A stretch of 23,133 nt of DNA from Euplotes aediculatus (taxonomy: Eukaryota; Ciliophora; Spirotrichea; Euplotida; Euplotidae): contig JAQGFW010016170.1 of the NCBI GenBank assembly GCA_030463445.1, forward strand, positions 1 to 23,133. The letters are read 5' to 3'. The notes under the pieces were generated by a model that made no database searches, had not been told where the DNA came from, and saw nothing but the letters and a program-made list of their open reading frames with translations. The position numbers and the translations under genes are program-made. Shown piece by piece: positions 1 through 8,358 of this stretch. How positions within the stretch are numbered: position 1 is the first letter of the stretch; each line of letters starts with the position of its first letter.

Positions 1-276
1 TTCTCACTGAACCTGGAAGCAGCTACCCAATATGTGTTTCTGGGAAGCTGGGAATATACCAACCTGCTAACCAGGTCAACGGTAAACCTGCACTGGAAGA
101 TTAGTAAATATTTTTCTGTTTATGCCGGACCAGCATTCTCCGTTTATCAGTCGGACCAGGATGTTAAGTTTAACGGCTATGCCTACCCGATTCCAGGTGC
201 ATCTTATAAAACAATTTCTCTGGGCGGAGAACGCAGCGGCTGGATAGGCTGGACAGCCGGTATTCATTTATTCTGA
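1..276 (+). CDS. Outer-membrane beta-barrel protein, C-terminal end only (partial)
   Basis: The reading frame is open from the first base of the window, so this is the last 91 residues of a gene that starts upstream. The sequence alternates aromatic and polar residues in short strands separated by glycine-rich turns, and the chain ends in I-H-L-F. A terminal phenylalanine is the usual end of Bacteroidota outer-membrane barrels and is read by the BAM machinery. No family can be named from this piece. A TonB-dependent receptor gene follows 61 bases downstream on the same strand, so the two may be co-transcribed. The barrel reading is inferred from composition and the C-terminal residue only. 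Confidence 0.6.
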   Translation, partial: FSLNLEAATQYVFLGSWEYTNLLTRSTVNLHWKISKYFSVYAGPAFSVYQSDQDVKFNGYAYPIPGASYKTISLGGERSGWIGWTAGIHLF

Positions 277-337
277 TATTTTTTTTCACACACATAGGGG
301 TAAAGCAATTGATCGTTGTCGGATCTAAAACGATTTT

Positions 338-2683
338 ATGTATCGCAGGATCATTTACCTTATCCTTATTCATTGCTTAATTCAACTGCCGCTGGCAGCG
401 CAAGTGAAACAAACTGTCAAAGGACAGTTAACCGATCAGTTATTACAGCAACCCATTGCTGGCGCCACTGTTGAAATCATTGGGCAGCGGCGTAGTGCCA
501 TCACAGATGCCGGAGGCAATTTCAAGTTTACACTGGTGCCCATCGGAGTACACCAGCTTCGGATCACGCATGCATCGTACAAACCCATACTACTGGAAAA
601 CATCACACTAAATGCAGGGAAGGAACTGGTATTGAATATGGGTATGGAACTGGATGTACAGTCGCAGCAGGAAGTTGTAGTGAAAGCCCGGGGAATGCGA
701 TCCAAACCCCTGAATGAACTGAGCCTGGTGAGTGCCCGTGCATTTTCAGTTGAAGAAACACAACGATATGCAGCAGCGGTGAACGATCCGCTCCGGATGG
801 CAACCAGTTTTGCAGGCGTTGTCAGTGTGAATGATGGTGGCAATCATATTGTAGTACGTGGGAATGCCCCCAATGCGTTACTGTGGCGAATGGAAGGCGT
901 TGAAATTCCCAACCCCAACCATTTTTCTGTACAGGGAAGCAGTGGCGGAGGAATATCCATTCTGAGTGCACAGGTGCTGGCCAACTCAGATTTTGTAACT
1001 GGAGCATTTGCCGCTGAATATGGCAATGCTGTTGGTGGTGTATTTGATTTGCGGCTTCGCAAAGGCAACAACGAAAAAAGAGAACACACCATTGAAGCAG
1101 GTGTGTTAGGTATTAATGTTGCAAGTGAAGGTCCGTTCAATAAAAAATACAAAGGCTCTTACCTTGTTAATTACCGCTATTCTACACTAGGACTATTAAG
1201 CAAAATGGGCTTAAAAACCGTTGGCGAAGGCAGTACCAATTTCAGCGATCTCTCCTACAATATCAACCTGCCTGCTGGCAAGGCTGGTCAGTTTACCATA
1301 TTCGGTCTAAACGGATGGAATAACCAGGATTTTCCCCTGGAAAAAGATCCGGCCAAATGGGAAGAAGAGTGGAGTCGCTATGGTGGCCGGTATAAAGGAG
1401 CAACCAATGCAAATGGATTCACACATGCCATAGCGCTGTCGAACCGAACCAAATTAAAAACAGCAGTGGTGAACAGCCAGCAGCAAAATACCAGTGATCA
1501 GCAATACGTGGAAAATCCGGATAGCATCACAACTGCCTACCGGGAAAAATTCACCACCCGCAAATGGACCATTAGCAGCACCCTAAATAGTCAGATTAAC
1601 CGGCAGCAGGCGCTTCGGGCAGGTATAATTTTTCAACAGATTGATTTCAATTATCTGCAACGTTCGAGAGAAAATACAGCGGCACCGGTGGAAGAGCGAA
1701 TTAACGTAAAGGATCAGACGCAGTTGATTCAGGCATTTGCACAATGGCAATACAGGCCAACCAATCAGCTGGTCCTGACTGGCGGACTGCATTTTCTGCA
1801 TCTGCTGCTGAATAAGTCAACTGCAATTGAACCACGTGTTGCGGCACAGTGGACACCAGACGCGGCAAACAGTTTTAGTGTAGGTTATGGATTGCATAGT
1901 CAGGCACAAATCATGGGGGTTTATTTTGCCCGGACAAAAATCAACAACGAATGGGTACAGCCCAACCAGGACTTAGGTTTCACAAGATCGCATCACTTCG
2001 TGGGCTCCTATACCAGGCAATTGGGCAAGGGTATGCGCTTACGTACGGAATTGTATTATCAGCAGCTCTTCGAAGTGCCGGTAAGTATTTATGATACCAG
2101 CAGTCTTTCTGTTGTAAATATTGGAGAAAACTATGTGCTGGATCCACTTACCAACAAAGGGAAAGCACGCAATTACGGATTGGAGATATCCCTGGAAAAA
2201 CAATTACGTAACAATTTTTATTTTCTGTTTTCCAATTCCTTTTATCAGTCCAAATACACAGCGGCAGACGGCGTGGAAAGAAACACCCGGTATAACGGAG
2301 GGCATGCCAATACCTTAACCATTGGAAAAGAATTTATACATCCTGGTAAGCAACGGAGCTTCGCCGCGAATATCAAAGTTATTTATGCCGGCGGTTTACG
2401 GGATACCCCTATGGATGAAGCAGCCACCCTTGAACTGGGTTATGCAAAATATCGGGAGCAGGAAGCATTCACACTTAAAAATGCCGCTTTTTTCAGAACC
2501 GATCTGCGGCTGAGTATGAAATGGAATGCCAGCCGGATGACGCATGTATTATCACTGGATCTCCAAAATATGACCAACCGTCAAAATATTTATGCGCGTT
2601 ACTTCGACAGTGTCAAAGGCGCCATCAGCACGGCTTACCAGGCTGGTATCATTCCTGTAATTGCCTATCGGCTGGAATTTTAA
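338..2683 (+). CDS. TonB-dependent receptor with carboxypeptidase-regulatory-like N-terminal domain
   Basis: A 781-residue outer-membrane receptor that would take up an unidentified ligand using energy from TonB-ExbBD. Residues 1-22 are a signal peptide ending in A-A-Q. Residues about 25-110 form a carboxypeptidase D regulatory-like beta-sandwich (V-K-G-Q-L-T-D, then A-I-T-D-A-G-G-N-F-K-F), common in Bacteroidota receptors. A plug domain follows at about 115-245, with the typical V-R-G-N-A-P-N and W-R-M-E-G-V-E-I-P-N-P-N-H-F segments and an A-E-Y-G-N-A-V-G-G-V stretch. The rest is a 22-strand-type barrel that ends in Y-R-L-E-F. It lacks SusC hallmarks and no SusD gene lies beside it, so a polysaccharide ligand is not implied. 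The next gene, a GIN-domain lipoprotein, starts 25 bases after the stop and probably shares the transcript. Confidence 0.93.
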   Translation: MYRRIIYLILIHCLIQLPLAAQVKQTVKGQLTDQLLQQPIAGATVEIIGQRRSAITDAGGNFKFTLVPIGVHQLRITHASYKPILLENITLNAGKELVLNMGMELDVQSQQEVVVKARGMRSKPLNELSLVSARAFSVEETQRYAAAVNDPLRMATSFAGVVSVNDGGNHIVVRGNAPNALLWRMEGVEIPNPNHFSVQGSSGGGISILSAQVLANSDFVTGAFAAEYGNAVGGVFDLRLRKGNNEKREHTIEAGVLGINVASEGPFNKKYKGSYLVNYRYSTLGLLSKMGLKTVGEGSTNFSDLSYNINLPAGKAGQFTIFGLNGWNNQDFPLEKDPAKWEEEWSRYGGRYKGATNANGFTHAIALSNRTKLKTAVVNSQQQNTSDQQYVENPDSITTAYREKFTTRKWTISSTLNSQINRQQALRAGIIFQQIDFNYLQRSRENTAAPVEERINVKDQTQLIQAFAQWQYRPTNQLVLTGGLHFLHLLLNKSTAIEPRVAAQWTPDAANSFSVGYGLHSQAQIMGVYFARTKINNEWVQPNQDLGFTRSHHFVGSYTRQLGKGMRLRTELYYQQLFEVPVSIYDTSSLSVVNIGENYVLDPLTNKGKARNYGLEISLEKQLRNNFYFLFSNSFYQSKYTAADGVERNTRYNGGHANTLTIGKEFIHPGKQRSFAANIKVIYAGGLRDTPMDEAATLELGYAKYREQEAFTLKNAAFFRTDLRLSMKWNASRMTHVLSLDLQNMTNRQNIYARYFDSVKGAISTAYQAGIIPVIAYRLEF

Positions 2684-2708
2684 TCAATAACCAATCAGTA
2701 TAAAAACC

Positions 2709-3428
2709 ATGAAAAAAAACACATTATTTGTTGCACTGCTGATCCTCTGTATCAGCGCAATACTTCCCTCCTGTACCAAAGTAAATGGAAAAGGACCCGT
2801 TGTATCTGAAATTCGGGAAGTAAGCAATTTTACCAAAATTGATTTTGGAACAAGCGGACGCCTGTATTTTAAAACGGGACTGCAACACAGGGTAGAAATC
2901 CGGGCACAACGAAATATTCAGGATGTGATTGAAGCCTATGTAAGTAATGGAGAACTAAATCTGAAAATCCGTGATAACACTGTTATTCATTCCTATGAAA
3001 CCATTGAAGTATACGTAGAGTCTCCTGCCATCAATGGCTTTAAAGTGAATGGATCAGGCGATATCTATGCGAATGAGCCCATAGAAACGGACCTGTTTTA
3101 TACCGATATTAAAGGATCCGGAAAAATTGATATCAACCGGCTAACTGCCAGCAATCTGGAAAGCGATGTTAATGGCAGCGGTGATATTATTATCCGCGAT
3201 GGATCTATTAATAACGGCCGCCTGGATATATCAGGTTCCGGAAATATTAATATGATAGGTTGTGAGGCAACAACCATGAAAACGGAAACCAGCGGCTCGG
3301 GTGATATGCGGGTATGGGTTACCGAAAAACTGGAAGCCCGGATAAGCGGAAGCGGCTCTGTGAAATACAAAGGCAATCCGCAGCTTACTGTAAAGGTTTC
3401 CGGCTCCGGAAAAGTTGAGCCTTATTAA
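2709..3428 (+). CDS. Head-GIN (DUF2807) domain lipoprotein
   Basis: A 239-residue lipoprotein of the putative auto-transporter adhesin, head GIN domain family (DUF2807). The signal peptide ends in the lipobox L-P-S-C, with the lipidated cysteine at residue 22. Seven G-S-G motifs follow at residues 115, 136, 156, 176, 196, 214 and 232, that is, one about every 18-21 residues. Each is followed by a short D/K-I/V strand, which is the expected pattern for turns of a right-handed beta-helix. The role of the family is not established; it is often found near TonB receptors and regulators in Bacteroidota. The gene follows the receptor by 25 bases with no terminator seen between them. Downstream lies a long inverted repeat (3447-3496). 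Confidence 0.88.
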   Translation: MKKNTLFVALLILCISAILPSCTKVNGKGPVVSEIREVSNFTKIDFGTSGRLYFKTGLQHRVEIRAQRNIQDVIEAYVSNGELNLKIRDNTVIHSYETIEVYVESPAINGFKVNGSGDIYANEPIETDLFYTDIKGSGKIDINRLTASNLESDVNGSGDIIIRDGSINNGRLDISGSGNINMIGCEATTMKTETSGSGDMRVWVTEKLEARISGSGSVKYKGNPQLTVKVSGSGKVEPY

Positions 3429-3446
3429 GTTCCTGCCGGATGACCC

Positions 3447-3496
3447 TGCGATGTTATTACAAAGCACCTAATTTTGGTACTTGTAATAACATCGCA
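3447..3496. repeat. Perfect 16-bp inverted repeat with 18-nt spacer upstream of the YpdA-like gene
   Basis: The left arm TGCGATGTTATTACAA (3447-3462) and the right arm TTGTAATAACATCGCA (3481-3496) are exact reverse complements. The 18-nt spacer contains a perfect Bacteroidota -7 element (3469-3476). The right arm ends five bases before the start codon of the reductase gene. No U-tract follows the right arm, so a simple intrinsic terminator for the upstream lipoprotein gene is unlikely. An operator for a dimeric or tetrameric regulator, or an RNA hairpin that hides the start region in read-through transcripts, both fit. Confidence 0.9.
3469..3476 (+). promoter_or_regulatory. Putative -7 promoter element (TAATTTTG) for the YpdA-like gene
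   Basis: TAATTTTG matches the Bacteroidota primary sigma factor -7 consensus TAnnTTTG exactly. It lies in the spacer of the inverted repeat, about 26 bases before the start codon at 3502, so the leader would be only about 18-20 nt. No convincing TTTG was found at the usual -33 distance, which falls in the left arm of the repeat. This may point to an activator- or repressor-controlled promoter. Confidence 0.55.
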
Positions 3497-3501
3497 ACTA
3501 C

Positions 3502-4488
3502 ATGACATCATATGACCTGGTAATTATCGGAGGAGGGCCTATCGGACTTGCCTGTGCGCTGGAAGCAAAGAAAGCGAAACTAACCTATGTTGTACTGGAG
3601 AAAGGCTGCCTGGTCAACTCGCTGTATCATTATCCCGCCAATATGACCTTTTTCTCTACATCTGAGCGATTGGAAATCGGCAACGTACCGTTTGTATCGA
3701 ACAACAACAAACCAACCCGGGCCGAATCACTGGAATACTACCGGCGCGTAACGCAAAACAATGAGCTGCATATCCGCTTATTTGAAGAAGTGCAGACGGT
3801 CCGGAAAACTACCACCGGATTCACTATTACTACCGGAAAAGACCGGTATAAGTGCCGCTATGTTATCATCGCTACCGGTTTTTATGATATCCCGTATAAG
3901 CTGAATGTTCCCGGAGAAGAACTTCCAAAGGTTTCTCATTATTATACCGATCCCCATTTTTATGCCTTTCAGAAAGTAGTGGTAATCGGTGCGCAGAATT
4001 CCGCTGTGGATGCAGCACTGGAAACATGGCGCAAAGGCGCTGATGTATCAATGATCATAAGACAACCGGAAATCGGACAACGCGTCAAGTATTGGGTGCG
4101 CCCGGATATTATTAACCGAATTGAAGAGGGTTCCATAAAAGCTTATTTCAACAGTCAGATTTCGGCTATCCGAGAGCGTGAGATAGATATCCAAACTCCG
4201 GAAGGCAGGGTAACCATTGCCAACGACTGGGTACTTGCATTAACCGGTTATGAACCCAATCTTGATTTTCTGAAAGCCTGTGGAATCAGGTTGGGTAAAG
4301 ATGCCATCAGGCAACCTGAATACGACGTCAAAACACAGGAAAGCAATGTACCCGGACTCTATCTCGCCGGCGTTATATGCGGAGGTATGAACACCCATAA
4401 ATTATTCATTGAAAATTCGCGCATACATGCGGTTCAAATTATCCGTGATATCCGCAGAAAAGAACGGATAACCGGAAAGATCAGATAA
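3502..4488 (+). CDS. ypdA: YpdA-family FAD/NAD(P)H oxidoreductase (putative bacillithiol disulfide reductase)
   Basis: A 328-residue flavoprotein resembling YpdA (Bdr), which in Firmicutes reduces bacillithiol disulfide with NADPH. The FAD-binding Rossmann motif G-G-G-P-I-G is at residues 10-15. The family stretch Y-P-A-N-M-T-F-F-S-T-S-E-R-L is at about 44-57, A-T-G-F-Y near 124, the second Rossmann turn G-A-Q-N-S-A-V-D at 163-170, and the C-terminal L-A-G-V-I-C-G-G-M-N-T-H-K near 288-300. Length is normal for the family. Staphylococcus YpdA has a redox-active Cys at position 14 (G-G-G-P-C-G); here that residue is Ile14, and the nearest cysteine is Cys18. The gene stands alone on its strand behind its own promoter and converges on gntP, overlapping it by 8 bases. 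The bacillithiol role is inferred from family; no bsh genes are in the window. Confidence 0.88.
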   Translation: MTSYDLVIIGGGPIGLACALEAKKAKLTYVVLEKGCLVNSLYHYPANMTFFSTSERLEIGNVPFVSNNNKPTRAESLEYYRRVTQNNELHIRLFEEVQTVRKTTTGFTITTGKDRYKCRYVIIATGFYDIPYKLNVPGEELPKVSHYYTDPHFYAFQKVVVIGAQNSAVDAALETWRKGADVSMIIRQPEIGQRVKYWVRPDIINRIEEGSIKAYFNSQISAIREREIDIQTPEGRVTIANDWVLALTGYEPNLDFLKACGIRLGKDAIRQPEYDVKTQESNVPGLYLAGVICGGMNTHKLFIENSRIHAVQIIRDIRRKERITGKIR

Positions 4489-5785
4489 TGCCAGAGAGCA
4501 GCAGGATCAGCAATAAACCCAGCACTGATATTATCGATTCCATTATCGTCCAGGAGAGCAGGGTTTCCTTAACACTGAGGCCATAATATTCTTTAAACAT
4601 CCAGAAGCCGGTATCATTGACATGGGAGCAAAAAACACTGCCGGCACCCACCGATAAAACCATCCATTCCGGTGATACACCAGTACTGGCCACCAGAGGG
4701 GCTAAAATACCGGCAGCGGTGATCCCGGCAACGGTTGCAGACCCGATGATAATCCGAATAGAGGCAGCTACCAGCCAGCCGGCGATAAGCGGCGGAAACG
4801 CATATTGGGTGAAAAAATCAGCTACCTGTGCGGCTATACCGGTATCGGTCAATACCTGTTTCAGTGCCCCGCCCCCGGCAATTACCATCATGATAACGGC
4901 TATACCTTCTATAGCGGAACCATAATACTGCATAAGGGTTTGCACGGAAATACCTCTTCGTATACAGAGGACATAGCCAGCTGCAAGAGCTGCGATTAAC
5001 ATGGCTAAAACCGGATCACCGATTGCCTGGGTCAGTTGCAGCATCCGGGAGTTTGCCGGCAAAAAATTAACCAGTAAGGCAGGTAAGGCAATCAGCAGTA
5101 CGGGCAATAGCGCAACGAGCATACTGGCATTAATAGAGGGCAGGGTCTCCTCCTGTTCCTGCTTGTCTTCCAGCAGCGGTATGGTTCCAAAATGGCGAAA
5201 TCGCTTTCCGAATTCAATACCAGCAATCCAGACCAGGGGAACCGTTACGAGTAACCCGTATAACATTGTTTTACCAATAGACGCATTAAAAATAGAAGCA
5301 AGGCTAACCGGACCAGGATGTGGCGGCAGAAAACCATGTGTAACCGATAATGCGGAAGCCATCGGAATGGCTACGTACAGCAGGGGGACACGTGCACTGG
5401 CGGCGATCGTAAATACAAAAGGAACCAGGATCACAAAACCTGCATTATAAAACAGCGGAATGCCTACCAATAACCCCATCAGCAATACCGCCCATTGAAT
5501 GCCGGATCGCCCGAACCGGTTCATCAGATAGCGGCTGATGACCGTTGCGGCACCTGTTTTCTCCAGCACTTTGCCCTGCATGGCACCTAAACATAAGATA
5601 AGTGCCATACTGCCCAGCATCGACCCTACTCCTTTTTCCATGGCCCGCATGAGATCGGGTACCTGCATCCCATTTAATAACCCGATCAGCAAGGTGGCCG
5701 CCAGCAAGGCAAGAAAGGGACTCCATTTATTGAGAGTCATCCAGAATAACAAACCCAGTGCCAGCAGAATTATGAGAAATGACAT
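4481..5785 (-). CDS. gntP: GntP-family gluconate:H+ symporter
   Basis: A 434-residue inner-membrane permease of the GntP family, which imports gluconate with protons. The chain is almost wholly hydrophobic, with about 12-14 membrane segments. Family signatures are visible: the G-I-P-L-F-Y-N-A-G-F-V-I-L-V-P region near 108-122, the strongly conserved G-F-L-P-P-H-P-G-P segment near 150-158, and S-H-V-N-D-T-G-F-W near 385-393. Its start codon lies inside the end of the gluconokinase gene (16-base overlap, 5770-5785), so the two are translated from one message and probably coupled. Related GntP members carry other sugar acids, but the kinase partner supports gluconate. Its 3' end overlaps the convergent reductase gene by 8 bases, with no terminator between them. 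Confidence 0.93.
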   Translation of the reverse strand: MSFLIILLALGLLFWMTLNKWSPFLALLAATLLIGLLNGMQVPDLMRAMEKGVGSMLGSMALILCLGAMQGKVLEKTGAATVISRYLMNRFGRSGIQWAVLLMGLLVGIPLFYNAGFVILVPFVFTIAASARVPLLYVAIPMASALSVTHGFLPPHPGPVSLASIFNASIGKTMLYGLLVTVPLVWIAGIEFGKRFRHFGTIPLLEDKQEQEETLPSINASMLVALLPVLLIALPALLVNFLPANSRMLQLTQAIGDPVLAMLIAALAAGYVLCIRRGISVQTLMQYYGSAIEGIAVIMMVIAGGGALKQVLTDTGIAAQVADFFTQYAFPPLIAGWLVAASIRIIIGSATVAGITAAGILAPLVASTGVSPEWMVLSVGAGSVFCSHVNDTGFWMFKEYYGLSVKETLLSWTIMESIISVLGLLLILLLSGII

Positions 5786-7218
5786 AAGCGAAGGAATTGT
5801 TGGTATTGGTTATAATAGATCAGCGAGAGCTCCGGATTCGGATTAAATGTCTGATGACCTACCCCTCTTGCGAGTTCCAGTTCGGTCCACCCGTTCAGCC
5901 TTCCAGCCGCTTTCATGGCTATTGCAATAGCACCCAGTGCAGATGCATCCGCATCTTCTGAGGCCTGTTCAACGGGCCTTTGTAGCACATCACTCATAAC
6001 CTGTACCCACCAGGCGCTTTGGGTAAATCCGCCACTTGCAATGATCCGGTGAACCGGTCCATGTACGGTTTCGATCCGGTCAAGCAACTGACGAAAAATA
6101 AAACAGATGCCTTCCACCAGGGCTCTTTTGAAATGCGCCTGACTGTGCTGAAAGAGCACTCCCGCAAACATACCACTTGCTCCTGCATCCCAAACAGGCG
6201 CCCGCTCTCCTCCAAAATAAGGCAAACAAACCAGTCCCTCACAACCAGGCACAACCGAAGCTGCTTCCTTTTCAAACTGATCCAGCAACTGACCCAATGG
6301 TGCCTTCTTCCCCATCACATCTTCTTCCCACCATTGAAGTACAATGCCTCCATTATTAGTAGGTCCTCCGCATATATAGTGCTCTTTATCCAACTGGTAA
6401 GAAAAAAGGCCGCTATCCGGATCGGATACGAATTCAGCTTGAACCACCCGTATGGCACCACTGGTTCCGATGGTAAGACTGGCAGTTCCGGGTAGCATCG
6501 CCTTACTGCCGATCTGTGCCAGGCAGCCATCTGTTCCACCAAGAACAGGGATTACCTGCAAGCCGTTAGCAGGCAGAAGAAAGGTTGCACCAATATGGTC
6601 TACCGGATGAATCTCCGGTAACTGCGCGGGTTGCAAACCGGTCAGTTCCATCGCCACCGGATGCCAGCTGCCCCGAACCGGATCATACATTCCGGTAGCG
6701 GCTGCCATACTGCAATCCGTTTCCCAAACCCCGGTAAAATGAAACCAGATAAATTCTTTGATCCCGATACATTTAAAGGCTCTATCCAGCAACACCGAAT
6801 CGTTTAACCGGTACTGCCACAATTTGGAAAAGGGCGTCATGGGATGAAAAGGAGTTCCTGTTTCAGCAACCAGCTGGCGGATTTGTGGATCCTTTTTGTA
6901 CTGCGTAACAAGAGGCAGGCTGGTTGTATCAGCCCAAGTACTAAGCGGTGTTAATGGCTGCGCCTCTTCATTCACCAGCATCAGGCTGTGCATCGCAGCA
7001 CTTACTGACAGGTAAAGTGGTGTATCACGTATACCTATAACCGAAAATGCATCCAGTAATAAGTTTACAGCCAGTTCTCTTACCTCGAGCGGATCCAGGG
7101 CTGCTGTGGTGCTTTTTGAATAGGACGATTTGGCCTGGTGCCGGAGATTACCTGCTTCATCAAGCACAACCAGTTTTGTATGTGTAGTTCCCAGGTCCAG
7201 TCCGGCAAACAATGGCAT
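5770..7218 (-). CDS. gntK: Gluconokinase, FGGY family
   Basis: A 482-residue cytoplasmic kinase that would convert gluconate to 6-phosphogluconate for the pentose phosphate or Entner-Doudoroff route. The FGGY fold is clear: the phosphate-binding motif G-L-D-L-G-T-T-H-T-K at 6-15, the catalytic-base region G-G-T-D-G-C-L-A-Q with Asp230, the second phosphate loop I-G-T-S-G-A near 250-255, L-P-Y-F-G-G-E-R-A-P near 332-341, and the adenosine motif A-S-G-G-F-T-Q-S near 394-401. Length is that of FGGY gluconokinases, not of the short P-loop GntK. It sits directly upstream of gntP and overlaps it. The preceding gene, an unknown secreted protein, stops only 8 bases before it, so no separate promoter is visible. 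No 6-phosphogluconate dehydrogenase or GntR-type regulator lies in the window. Confidence 0.92.
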   Translation of the reverse strand: MPLFAGLDLGTTHTKLVVLDEAGNLRHQAKSSYSKSTTAALDPLEVRELAVNLLLDAFSVIGIRDTPLYLSVSAAMHSLMLVNEEAQPLTPLSTWADTTSLPLVTQYKKDPQIRQLVAETGTPFHPMTPFSKLWQYRLNDSVLLDRAFKCIGIKEFIWFHFTGVWETDCSMAAATGMYDPVRGSWHPVAMELTGLQPAQLPEIHPVDHIGATFLLPANGLQVIPVLGGTDGCLAQIGSKAMLPGTASLTIGTSGAIRVVQAEFVSDPDSGLFSYQLDKEHYICGGPTNNGGIVLQWWEEDVMGKKAPLGQLLDQFEKEAASVVPGCEGLVCLPYFGGERAPVWDAGASGMFAGVLFQHSQAHFKRALVEGICFIFRQLLDRIETVHGPVHRIIASGGFTQSAWWVQVMSDVLQRPVEQASEDADASALGAIAIAMKAAGRLNGWTELELARGVGHQTFNPNPELSLIYYNQYQQFLRLCHFS

Positions 7219-7226
7219 ATTCGGTT

Positions 7227-8309
7227 TTACTGTCCCGAATATAAGGATACATTCTGAGGTCCTTCAAAGCTTTGCACAAACAGGGGGAAATAACGCGTAC
7301 TCCGACGGTTATTGGCCAGTTCATTTTTCAGATAATTCGCCATCGACTCCAGGTGGTAGCCATCGCGTTTGTCATAATCATTCAGGATCAGATCAGATGC
7401 CTCGCGCTGTGCGAGATCTGCTTTATCGAGGTAGAAATACAGTTTACTCAGAATAAAATGGGTGGAATAGCGCAGTTTGCGGTCGTGTTTATTATTGCCA
7501 TCATATTCACGGCGGATTTTTTCAAAATAAGCTATTGCAGGCTGCACTTCCTGCCAGATCGGCTCTACCGATTCGTTGGTATTAATTTTGAAAAGTGCGT
7601 TCTTAACAATACCCCAATTATTCCGGAAGCGGTTGTATTCGGGATGTTTACGATTCGATACCAGCCATACCATATCCGATATGCGCTTTTCAAGATAGCC
7701 ATACTGACGGGTAAGGTTACCCGATAACTGATAGATGGTTTTATATAACACATCCCGACTCACCTGGGTGGTCAACACGACCATATTGAGCAGGACATTG
7801 AATGCTGCAATTTTGTTCCCTACCTCAGTTCCCTGATAGGTAAACTGCTGCTGACGGTTTACCAGCTGGTATTCATCAATTTGCCGGCCTGTATAATCAC
7901 GGATTAACACACGTGCCGCATAGGTATAGGTAAGCCTTGGCGCATACCACATTTTTTTGCTTACAATATTTCCGTTTTTGTCTTTTTTGATTTCTTCGCG
8001 CTGATTAATATCCGATTTGGTGATAATCAGATCTTCCATTTTCAGATGAACCGATACATGCCCGTTGGCAGCCAACCATTTCCAGCCCATGATTTCCAGG
8101 CGTTCAGCAGGAGATTCATTTCCCAACGCCAGTTTCATCAACGGACCAATATCACAGGAAAAATCATAGGTTCGAAAACTGCTGTCCAGCGGCAACTGAG
8201 GAAGTTCCCGGTAATTCACCTGAAATGAAAAGCGGTCGAGGTCTACCCGTTGTGCGATGGTTTCACCCACCACCAGCAAACAGGCAACAAATACAAGAAT
8301 CTTTCTCAT
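7227..8309 (-). CDS. Secreted protein of unknown function
   Basis: A 360-residue protein I cannot assign to a named family. Residues 1-20 are a signal peptide ending in T-I-A-Q. The middle (about 65-175) looks like a mixed alpha/beta domain, with a charged loop K-K-D-K-N-G-N-I-V-S-K-K near 108-119. The last third is helical, with a TPR-like pattern (A-T-H-F-I-L-S-K-L-Y-F-Y-L-D-K-A-D-L-A-Q-style spacing near 285-310), suggesting a protein-interaction region. It has no lipobox and no strong barrel end. It lies between the metal-group barrel gene (49 bases upstream) and gluconokinase (8 bases downstream) on the same strand, so it could belong to either group. The tight spacing to gntK favours co-transcription with it. 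Confidence 0.75.
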   Translation of the reverse strand: MRKILVFVACLLVVGETIAQRVDLDRFSFQVNYRELPQLPLDSSFRTYDFSCDIGPLMKLALGNESPAERLEIMGWKWLAANGHVSVHLKMEDLIITKSDINQREEIKKDKNGNIVSKKMWYAPRLTYTYAARVLIRDYTGRQIDEYQLVNRQQQFTYQGTEVGNKIAAFNVLLNMVVLTTQVSRDVLYKTIYQLSGNLTRQYGYLEKRISDMVWLVSNRKHPEYNRFRNNWGIVKNALFKINTNESVEPIWQEVQPAIAYFEKIRREYDGNNKHDRKLRYSTHFILSKLYFYLDKADLAQREASDLILNDYDKRDGYHLESMANYLKNELANNRRSTRYFPLFVQSFEGPQNVSLYSGQ

Positions 8310-8358
8310 ACGGAAGGATTGGATTTGTTGCTAAAACGTCCCCGACCCTGCTTTTAGT

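Noticed and set aside
312-337. Short inverted repeat ATCGTT/AACGAT followed by TTTT just before the TonB receptor start, as a possible terminator
   Set aside because: The stem is only 6 bp with an 11-nt loop and ends in the start codon region; this is within what chance gives in AT-rich DNA.
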